Source of the DNA: Bacteroidales bacterium
GTDB taxonomy: Bacteria; Bacteroidota; Bacteroidia; Bacteroidales; UBA10428
Direction: 5' to 3'
DNA length: 12,760 nucleotides
Assembly (NCBI GenBank): GCA_016926235.1
Contig: JAFGOZ010000657.1
Span: forward strand, 1-12,760
Shown piece by piece: positions 7,530-12,760 of the stretch. A program made the translations under genes and the position numbers. The notes beneath the pieces were generated by a model. That model was not told the origin of the DNA. It saw only the letters and a list, made by a program, of their open reading frames with translations, and did not search any database. The number at the start of each line of letters is the position of its first letter. Positions within the stretch are counted from its first letter, which is position 1.

Positions 7530-8243
7530 ATGAGAATTCTTCATCTTTGTCTCGCTAACTTTTATATTGATAATTACTCCTATCAGGAAAACATGCTGCC
7601 AAAATACCATAAAATAATGGGTCATCATGTTTCTGTTGTTGCATCTATGGTTTCTTTTGATGAAAACGGAGATTCTTGCTTATTGAAAAACCATGGAGAA
7701 ACTATCAGCCGGGAGGGCTATAAAGTTTTAAGAATTAGATATAAAAGATTCCTTTACCCAATGAATAAAATCATCAGAAGATACGAGAAAACATATACTT
7801 CAATAAAAGAGGAAAATCCTGATATAATATTCATTCATGGTTGCCAGTTTTGGGATATAAAGAAAATCATGGATTACAAAAAGAATTATGTGAATGTTAA
7901 AATCTTTGTTGATAATCATGCTGATTTTAATAATAGTGCCTCTAACTGGATTTCCAAACAGATATTGCATAAAGTTATCTGGAGACATTGTGCAAAATCA
8001 ATTGAGCCTTTTACTGAAAAATTCTATGGAGTTACACCAAATCGATGTGCTATTTTAGAGGATGTATATAAAGTTGAAAAAAACAAAATTGAGTTATTAT
8101 TGCTTGGAATAGATAATGAAAGAATTAATGTAGATCAGCAAAATAGCATCAGGTCCAATGTAAGAAAGATGAATAATATCCCGGAAAATGATTTCTTAAT
8201 ATTATCAGGAGGTAAAATTGATTTAAGAAAAAATGTTCATTAA
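7530..8243 (+). CDS. N-terminal half of the interrupted glycosyltransferase (237 aa)
   Basis: This is the part that would be translated under normal termination. It contains the complete acceptor-side domain and only the first beta strand and loop of the donor-side domain (ILSGGKIDLRKN, about 224-235). It is not expected to be catalytic alone. See the pseudogene entry for the whole frame. Confidence 0.5.
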   Translation: MRILHLCLANFYIDNYSYQENMLPKYHKIMGHHVSVVASMVSFDENGDSCLLKNHGETISREGYKVLRIRYKRFLYPMNKIIRRYEKTYTSIKEENPDIIFIHGCQFWDIKKIMDYKKNYVNVKIFVDNHADFNNSASNWISKQILHKVIWRHCAKSIEPFTEKFYGVTPNRCAILEDVYKVEKNKIELLLLGIDNERINVDQQNSIRSNVRKMNNIPENDFLILSGGKIDLRKNVH

Positions 8244-8690
8244 TTGATACAAGCTATAAATGAACTGGATAATGATAATATAAAACTGATATTATTCGGC
8301 AATGTAAAGTTACAAATACGATCAGATCTAATTGAATTATGCAAATCAGATAAGATAAGATACATTGGATGGATCAACCCGGATAAGATTAATAATCTCT
8401 TACAAACGGCGGACCTTGGTGTATTCCCTGGAACTCATTCCGTCATATGGGAACAAGCTGTTGGTGCAGGGCTTCCTTGTATATTTAAATATTGGGAAGG
8501 AATGGATCACGTTGATTTAGGAGGTAATTGCAGGTTTCTATATAATGACAGTGCTGCTGAAATAAAGAATACTCTTGACGAGATAATCAGGGACCATGAT
8601 CAATATACAAGAATGAAAAATGTTGCCAAAAGTGATAAAAAAAGTAAATTCTCTTACAGTGTGATTGCAAGAAAAGCAATAGAATATTAA
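8244..8690 (+). CDS. C-terminal half of the interrupted glycosyltransferase (about 148 codons)
   Basis: This frame continues directly after the TAA and encodes the donor-binding domain: LILFGN, then RYIGWINPDKINNLLQTADL, then FPGTHSVIWEQAVGAGLPCI. The only start near its beginning is a TTG abutting the stop; the first in-frame ATG is some 260 bp downstream, after the core motifs. Independent translation by stop-start coupling at TAATTG is conceivable but unsupported. Most likely it is the stranded half of the upstream gene. Confidence 0.3.
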   Translation: MIQAINELDNDNIKLILFGNVKLQIRSDLIELCKSDKIRYIGWINPDKINNLLQTADLGVFPGTHSVIWEQAVGAGLPCIFKYWEGMDHVDLGGNCRFLYNDSAAEIKNTLDEIIRDHDQYTRMKNVAKSDKKSKFSYSVIARKAIEY

Positions 8691-8767
8691 TAAGCATTTT
8701 GATAAATAGGCTACGAAACGGACTTTTACAAAACAGCTGACTTTTATAATACATGAAGGAATAATAA

Positions 8768-8797
8768 ATGAACCTGATACTAGATTTTGGTGTATAA
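8768..8797 (+). other. Possible 9-codon leader mini-ORF (MNLILDFGV)
   Basis: ATG at 8768 opens nine sense codons ending in TAA at 8795-8797, immediately followed by the ATG of the WbuB-like gene in the same frame. It begins AATGAACCTG, a 10-base string shared with the mini-ORF at 12104. The abutting stop rules out an N-terminal extension of the downstream gene. Whether it is translated is unknown. Confidence 0.2.
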
Positions 8798-10030
8798 ATG
8801 AATATTTTAATTATTACTCAATATTTCTGGCCTGAGAATTTCAAGATTAATGATTTTGCAGAAAGCTTTCAAAAAAAAGGTCATAATATCACTGTTTTAA
8901 CAGGCATACCAAATTATCCGGAAGGCAAGTTTTATGACGGATATGGTTTGTTTAATCCAAAAAATGAATCATATAAAAACATAAAAATAATCCGTAGCTG
9001 GCAAATATCTCGTGGGAAGGGAAATTCACTGAGACTTTTCTTGAACTACTTCTCTTTTGCTTTCTTCGCTTCATTTTCATCCTTGGCAAGATTAAAATCT
9101 GACTATGATGTCATATTTGTGTTTGAAGTATCTCCGGTAACAGTAGGAATTCCTGCATTGGTTTTGAAAAAAATCCGTAAAATTCCAATATTTTTTTGGG
9201 TTCAGGACCTTTGGCCGGAAAGTGTTTATGCTGCCGGTAACCTTAAAAAAAGATACTTTGAAAAATACCTTACAAAATTGGTTAGATATATATATTATAA
9301 CTGTGACAGGATATTTGTTTCATCCAGGGGCTTTATCAAATCTATAATTGAAAAGGGAGTCGATTTAGAAAAAATTGAATATATCCCAGTTTGGGCTGAA
9401 GATGTGTTTTTCGAGAATTACAATCCGTCTGAGTTCCATAAGTTAAGCTCTATACTACCCTCACAATTCTTCAATATTGTCTTTGCAGGAAATATTGGAG
9501 AAGCTCAGGATTTTGAATCAATCATAAATGCAGTCAGCTATCTAAGGAACTATAAGGCTATTAAATGGTATATTATTGGTGATGGCAGAAAAAGAGAGTG
9601 GTTAAAAAATGAGATAGAAGCAAGAAGCCTTGGAGATAATATAGTTTTGCCAGGCAGATATCCTCTTAATACAATTCCATATTTCTACTCCAAGGCAGAT
9701 GTTCTGATCCTGGCATTAAAAGATGAGTATATTTTTTCGCTTACAGTACCTGCCAAATTGCAGACCTACCTGACTTCAGGCAAGCCAATTGTTGCAATGA
9801 TAAACGGAGAAGCAGCCAATATTATCAATGAATCAGGTTCTGGTTTTGCAAGTAATTCTGGAGATTATGTCAGCTTCTCGGAAAATATACTTAAAGTTTA
9901 TAAGATGCCTGACGAAGAGAGAACTTTTCTTGGGGATAATGCAAAAATGTTTTACAAAAATAATTTTGATAAAGAAAAAATACTTGAGAAAGTTGAATCT
10001 TTGTTCCAAAATTATTCTGAGGGTAAATGA
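8798..10030 (+). CDS. WbuB/WcaI-like family 4 glycosyltransferase
   Basis: This 410-residue GT-B enzyme resembles the group typified by WbuB and WcaI. It opens MNILIITQYFWPENFKINDF with TGIPNYPEGKFYDGYGLF following (35-52), a very characteristic start. VQDLWPES (135-142) lies in the acceptor cleft. The donor domain begins FAGNIGEAQD (229-238), continues with WYIIGDGRKREW and ends with SLTVPAKLQTYLTSGKPIVA (314-333), the group's replacement for the E-x7-E region. Members of this group often use or extend N-acetylated 6-deoxyhexosamines such as FucNAc. Its ATGA overlap with the reductase gene couples it to the pathway that makes the first sugar, so it may add the second sugar of the unit (inference). 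TAA at 8795-8797 fixes the start. Confidence 0.85.
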   Translation: MNILIITQYFWPENFKINDFAESFQKKGHNITVLTGIPNYPEGKFYDGYGLFNPKNESYKNIKIIRSWQISRGKGNSLRLFLNYFSFAFFASFSSLARLKSDYDVIFVFEVSPVTVGIPALVLKKIRKIPIFFWVQDLWPESVYAAGNLKKRYFEKYLTKLVRYIYYNCDRIFVSSRGFIKSIIEKGVDLEKIEYIPVWAEDVFFENYNPSEFHKLSSILPSQFFNIVFAGNIGEAQDFESIINAVSYLRNYKAIKWYIIGDGRKREWLKNEIEARSLGDNIVLPGRYPLNTIPYFYSKADVLILALKDEYIFSLTVPAKLQTYLTSGKPIVAMINGEAANIINESGSGFASNSGDYVSFSENILKVYKMPDEERTFLGDNAKMFYKNNFDKEKILEKVESLFQNYSEGK

Positions 10031-10920
10031 CTTCACTTTTAATCACAGGCTCATCTGGTTTTGTTGGTAGTTATTTCATAAGCAATAATACTAGCTTCAG
10101 GATCAGACAGGCCGATTTGCTTACAAAAAAGGTTCCAGAAATAGATTTTAAAGGTACCGACTCTGTATTGCACCTGGCTGCTTTGGCGCATCAATTAAAA
10201 CCCGTCGAAATTGGACAATATATATCTGTAAACAGCGACTTGTCTTTTGATTTGGCAAGCCACGCAAAAGCAATGGGTGTAAAGCATTTCGTGTTTATGA
10301 GTACTGTGAAAGTATATGGAAATTCGACAACCGGGACAATCCCCTGGGATGAATTTGCGGCTTGTTCACCAAAAGACCCGTATGGAATAAGCAAGTTACA
10401 AGCTGAAAAACGCCTGAAAAAGCTTGAGGATGATAATTTCAAGGTGGCAATAGTCCGGTCGCCAATCGTTTATGGACCAAATGTGAAAGCAAATATGCTT
10501 AATTTTATCAGGCTGGTAGATAAACTGCCTATGCTTCCTTTTGCTAGCATTCAAAACAGGAGATCAATGGTATATCTGGGTAATCTGATGGCTCTTCTGG
10601 AATTAATCATTAATAGAAGAGCAGCAGGCATTTTTCTAGCGAGTGATCCCAAACCATTGTCTACTACTTCAATCGTTGAATTAATTGCAGCGAATCTAAG
10701 AAAAAAAATTAGGCTTATTAAAACAACTGATATTGGAATTTCAATATTGCAGAAGGTAACTCCATCTATTTACGAACGTTTATGGGGGTCCCTTGAGGTA
10801 AATAATTCCGAAACCAATAAAATATTAAATTTTTATCCGCCTTTTTCTACAGAAACAGGCTTCACAGATATGATCAATTGGTACCTTTGTGATAAATCAC
10901 ACAGGAAAAATCTTAAATAA
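10027..10920 (+). CDS. NAD-dependent sugar-nucleotide 4-reductase/epimerase (WbpV/WreQ-like extended SDR)
   Basis: This 297-residue protein is an extended short-chain dehydrogenase/reductase acting on nucleotide sugars in the cytoplasm. It has the NAD(P)-binding TGSSGFVG (7-14), VLHLAALAHQ (47-56), the catalytic-serine region FMSTVKVYG (90-98), YGISK with Y119 and K123 as the catalytic pair, and RSPIVYGPNVKANM (144-157). The last motif and NRRSMVY (177-183) recall WbpV/WreQ-type enzymes, which reduce UDP-2-acetamido-2,6-dideoxy-hexos-4-ulose to UDP-QuiNAc or UDP-FucNAc. A simple 4-epimerase is the main alternative. The required 4,6-dehydratase is not in the window. It overlaps the preceding gene by ATGA and the next by one base, so the three are probably translationally coupled. 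The C-terminal 90 residues are less conserved, as expected for the substrate-binding part. Confidence 0.82.
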   Translation: MTSLLITGSSGFVGSYFISNNTSFRIRQADLLTKKVPEIDFKGTDSVLHLAALAHQLKPVEIGQYISVNSDLSFDLASHAKAMGVKHFVFMSTVKVYGNSTTGTIPWDEFAACSPKDPYGISKLQAEKRLKKLEDDNFKVAIVRSPIVYGPNVKANMLNFIRLVDKLPMLPFASIQNRRSMVYLGNLMALLELIINRRAAGIFLASDPKPLSTTSIVELIAANLRKKIRLIKTTDIGISILQKVTPSIYERLWGSLEVNNSETNKILNFYPPFSTETGFTDMINWYLCDKSHRKNLK

Positions 10921-11924
10921 TGACCGACAATTTATCTCAAGTCATAGTAACAGCAGCATATATTATAGTATTCATATTTTCATTTTTCCTGACTATGCTG
11001 TTCAGAGGTTGGGCAATAAGAAAATCATTACTTGATCACCCTACAGAAAGAAGTTCTCACAGCAAACCAGTCCCCCGTGGTGGTGGATTAGTTATTGTTA
11101 TAACATTTTATACGGCTGTACTTGCATTCTATCTAATCGGGAAAATAGACATTACTTTGTTTTTGGGTCTTTTGCCAGGAATACCATTGGCAATAATTGG
11201 ATTTCTTGATGATATTAAGAAAATCAATTGGTTAATCAGATTAGTTGCACAATTTATCTGTTCAGGCTTGGCGTTGTATTTAATTGGTGGACTGCAGCCT
11301 CTATTTGGTACTGATTATATTCTGATCTGGTCGATCATAGCAGTCATTGGATCAGTATGGTTCATTAATATTTTTAACTTCCTTGACGGAAGTGATGGGT
11401 ATGCATCTATGGAAGCAATATCTATATCTATGGCTGTCTTTTTCTTCACAGGAGAGAGTGTTGCCTTGATTATTGCTTTGTCAGTTGGTGGATTTCTGTA
11501 CTGGAACTGGCCAAGAGCTAAAGTCTTTTTGGGTGATTCAGGCAGTACAACTCTGGGATATATTCTTGTTATAGTTGGAGTATTTTTTCATAATACCAGT
11601 GTTTTAGATTTTCCCTTTTGGATAATAATAACAACGTTATTCTGGTTTGATGCTAGTGCAACTTTGATCCGCAGAATGTTTAATAGAGAGAATATAAGCC
11701 AACCCCACAGAAAGCATATGTATCAAAGACTGATCAGGGGAGGTTTTTCTCATCTCAGTACATTATTAATAGGATTGACAATTAATATTATTTTATTCTT
11801 GTTGTGCATCGCTGTCAAAATGAGCTTTTTCAGTGTCATCGTTGCATTAATGGTTTCGGTGTCACTCCATGTAACAGCATTTGTCATTCTTGAAAAGATC
11901 TTTCCTTATACCCCTTATGAGTGA
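10920..11924 (+). CDS. Polyprenyl-phosphate sugar-1-phosphate transferase (WecA/WbpL family)
   Basis: This 334-residue, roughly 10-11-helix inner membrane enzyme starts repeat-unit assembly by moving a HexNAc-1-phosphate from a UDP-sugar to undecaprenyl phosphate. All family landmarks are visible: HPTERSSHSKPVPRGGG (40-56), FLDD (95-98; the Mg-binding DD pair), FNFLDGSDG (152-160), LGDSGSTTLGY (204-214) and the basic cytoplasmic loop HRKHMYQR (263-270), equivalent to the HHxxY-type carbohydrate-recognition motif. The start overlaps the reductase stop (TAATG). WbpL and WreU, relatives that use FucNAc or QuiNAc, are commonly encoded beside a WbpV/WreQ-type reductase, so the pairing predicts a 6-deoxy-HexNAc first sugar; GlcNAc (WecA-like) remains possible. 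The gene is intact and is the last one of the tight module. Confidence 0.88.
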   Translation: MTDNLSQVIVTAAYIIVFIFSFFLTMLFRGWAIRKSLLDHPTERSSHSKPVPRGGGLVIVITFYTAVLAFYLIGKIDITLFLGLLPGIPLAIIGFLDDIKKINWLIRLVAQFICSGLALYLIGGLQPLFGTDYILIWSIIAVIGSVWFINIFNFLDGSDGYASMEAISISMAVFFFTGESVALIIALSVGGFLYWNWPRAKVFLGDSGSTTLGYILVIVGVFFHNTSVLDFPFWIIITTLFWFDASATLIRRMFNRENISQPHRKHMYQRLIRGGFSHLSTLLIGLTINIILFLLCIAVKMSFFSVIVALMVSVSLHVTAFVILEKIFPYTPYE

Positions 11925-11927
11925 AGA

Positions 11928-11957
11928 CTATCAAAATAGATTTAAGGGACTTGATAG
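11928..11957. repeat. Short inverted repeat just after the WecA-like gene
   Basis: CTATCAA (11928-11934) pairs with TTGATAG (11951-11957) across a 16-nt loop, starting 3 bp after the stop codon. No T-run follows, so it is not a standard intrinsic terminator. It could form a weak mRNA 3' hairpin or be chance. Confidence 0.2.
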
Positions 11958-12045
11958 GCAATTCGATGCTTCTTATCATCCATTCACAGGTAAAAGAATC
12001 ATATCGATTGATTTTAAGCATAATATTTTCTCTCAATCTTTCCCC

Positions 12046-12067
12046 TTCTGATAAGAACTAATCAGAA
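12046..12067. repeat. Short inverted repeat in the gap before the last gene
   Basis: TTCTGAT (12046-12052) pairs with ATCAGAA (12061-12067) across an 8-nt loop. An A-rich rather than T-rich tract follows on the + strand, so it does not look like a terminator in the direction of transcription. The 210-bp gap 11925-12134 holds this, the repeat at 11928 and the mini-ORF at 12104, and nothing else I can identify. Confidence 0.2.
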
Positions 12068-12103
12068 AAAGAAAATATGCAGAATACAATTATTAAATAA
12101 ATA

Positions 12104-12133
12104 ATGAACCTGGAAATAGTATATAACCATTAA
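12104..12133 (+). other. Possible 9-codon leader mini-ORF (MNLEIVYNH)
   Basis: ATG at 12104 opens nine sense codons; TAA ends at 12133, one base before the ATG of the gene at 12135. The beginning AATGAACCTG is identical over 10 bases to the mini-ORF at 8768, and the length and placement match those at 5347 and 8768. Translation is unproven. Confidence 0.2.
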
Positions 12134-12134
12134 A

Positions 12135-12760
12135 ATGAAAAGAACCAAACCGGGGATTAAAATAAAATACTTTTATAAGAGCTTTATCTTTAGCGTATTG
12201 ACAGTAGTTTTAGTATATCTGTTCTCAGATTATATTAATTCTGCCGAGATACCTCTCAAACCTGATCAAGTTTTTAACCTATCATGCCTTAAAGCGAAAG
12301 ATCTTGTTGTTCAAGAGCTTGATTACAACGGGAATTTATGGGCTACGCGCGGTTTACTGATTTATAAGCTTGACAAAGAATCTGAAAGATTTAAGAGAAT
12401 AGCACGTGTGCCGACAGGATTCTCGCTAATGTGGCTTAATAATTTCACTTGTGTCCGACATCTACTTCTGCGACATGAATGTGTCGAGCTGGTTATTTCA
12501 AAAAGAGGCGACATATGTGTTTTTGCAGCTGGTCACGTCCGATATAAAAAGAGTGATGAAAAAAAGTTCAGAAAATCACTAAAGCTTCCAAACTACGGTA
12601 TCGGAATAGGACGTGGCATAATGAATGCCGGAATATTAAGTTCAAACGACAGTCTTATATTTTTAGGCGAATATTTCAGAAATGAAGAGAAAAACAATGT
12701 GGTAATTTACAGAAGTTGTAATTATGGCAAGAATTGGGATTCTGCTCATGTATTCAAGCC
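12135..12760 (+). CDS. Predicted exported or membrane-anchored protein with an Asp-box-like motif (sialidase-like beta-propeller?), 5' part
   Basis: An uninterrupted frame begins at ATG 12135 and runs off the window after about 208 codons, so the gene is partial at its 3' end. A basic N-terminus (MKRTKPGIKIKYFYK) and a hydrophobic stretch (about residues 17-30) form a signal peptide or membrane anchor; SDYINSAEI follows. The rest is beta-rich and soluble-looking: GNLWATRGLLIYKLD (66-80), then VISKRGDICVFAAGHVRY (120-136), then IYRSCNYGKNW (191-201). SCNYGKNW resembles the Asp-box SxDxGxxW of BNR/sialidase-type propellers, with Asn in place of Asp. Proteins of this sort occur at the edges of polysaccharide loci and may bind or cut the glycan. 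Enzyme activity cannot be claimed: no sialidase catalytic residues are visible in this part. It could be the first gene of a separate unit, since a 210-bp gap precedes it. Confidence 0.6.
   Translation, partial: MKRTKPGIKIKYFYKSFIFSVLTVVLVYLFSDYINSAEIPLKPDQVFNLSCLKAKDLVVQELDYNGNLWATRGLLIYKLDKESERFKRIARVPTGFSLMWLNNFTCVRHLLLRHECVELVISKRGDICVFAAGHVRYKKSDEKKFRKSLKLPNYGIGIGRGIMNAGILSSNDSLIFLGEYFRNEEKNNVVIYRSCNYGKNWDSAHVFK

Larger units (their letters stand above)
7530..8690 (+). pseudogene. GT-B glycosyltransferase gene interrupted by one in-frame stop codon
   Basis: From 7530 to 8690 one frame encodes a normal-length GT4 protein of 386 codon positions, broken only by TAA at 8241-8243 (position 238). 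The first half has the N-terminal Rossmann-like domain (MRILHLCLANFYIDNYSYQE; a possible acceptor loop DNHADFNN at 128-135). It ends inside the first motif of the C-terminal domain, SGGKIDLRKNVH. The frame then resumes with LIQAINELDN, which is exactly what should follow. There is no frameshift, so a single substitution to TAA (for example from TTA, Leu) explains it. The truncated product would lack the donor-binding domain and should be inactive. Alternatives are a sequencing error or low-level readthrough or restart. Other genes here end in TAA, so TAA is not recoded. A TAA directly before the ATG fixes the start. Confidence 0.75.

Noticed and set aside
8241..8243. TAA recoded as a sense codon (alternative genetic code).
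   Set aside because: Several neighbouring genes end at TAA (4082, 5236, 6523, 7367, 8690, 10920), and TAG and TGA also serve as stops here, so the standard bacterial code applies.
8244..8690. The second half of the interrupted GT as an independent gene starting at TTG 8244.
   Set aside because: It contains only the donor-binding half of a GT-B fold and continues the upstream frame exactly, so it is better explained as a stranded half-gene.
9828..10070. An 80-codon frame overlapping the end of the WbuB-like gene and the start of the reductase gene.
   Set aside because: It lies in a different frame inside two clear genes and shows no family features, so it is a shadow frame.
12046..12070. Hairpin 12046-12067 as an intrinsic terminator.
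   Set aside because: The stem is only 7 bp and AT-rich, and it is followed by an A-tract rather than a T-tract on the transcribed strand.

Overview
The window reads as an internal stretch of a Wzx/Wzy-type surface polysaccharide (O-antigen, capsule or exopolysaccharide) locus. Every gene is on the + strand. The DNA is AT-rich, start codons lack convincing Shine-Dalgarno sequences, and several starts sit in A/T-rich contexts such as TAAATG. This, together with the protein families, suggests a member of Bacteroidota. That assignment is inference; no taxonomic marker gene is present.

Layout: 1-330 is the C-terminal end of a multi-pass membrane protein, most likely the Wzx flippase. 331-633 has no convincing gene. 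634-1806 is a Wzy/O-antigen-ligase-type polymerase. A glycosyltransferase (GT) block follows: GT-B at 1918-3117, GT-A family 2 at 3180-4082, GT-B at 4169-5236 and GT-B at 5378-6523. Next come a NodB-type polysaccharide deacetylase (6558-7367) and a fifth GT-B gene (7530-8690) cut in two by a single in-frame TAA at 8241-8243. A compact three-gene module closes the pathway: a WbuB-like GT (8798-10030), a WbpV/WreQ-like NAD-dependent sugar-nucleotide reductase/epimerase (10027-10920) and a WecA/WbpL-like polyprenyl-phosphate sugar-1-phosphate transferase (10920-11924), joined by ATGA and TAATG overlaps. After a 210-bp gap, the 5' part of a membrane-anchored or secreted protein with an Asp-box-like motif (12135 to the window end) runs off the edge.

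Working model (inference): the reductase makes a UDP-6-deoxy-HexNAc such as QuiNAc or FucNAc. The WecA-like enzyme loads its sugar phosphate onto undecaprenyl phosphate. The WbuB-like GT and the other GTs extend the chain, and the deacetylase may remove an N- or O-acetyl group from one residue. Wzx flips the unit and Wzy polymerises it. With six GT genes plus the initiating transferase, the repeat unit could hold up to about seven sugars if all were functional. The broken GT predicts a shorter or stalled unit.

The observations most worth checking are the in-frame stop in the fifth GT, three 9-codon mini-ORFs that each end 0-1 nt before a gene start (at 5378, 8798 and 12135), the deacetylase with no obvious export signal inside the GT block, and the Asp-box-like protein at the right edge. 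I see no CRISPR array, tRNA, rRNA, insertion sequence or canonical intrinsic terminator.
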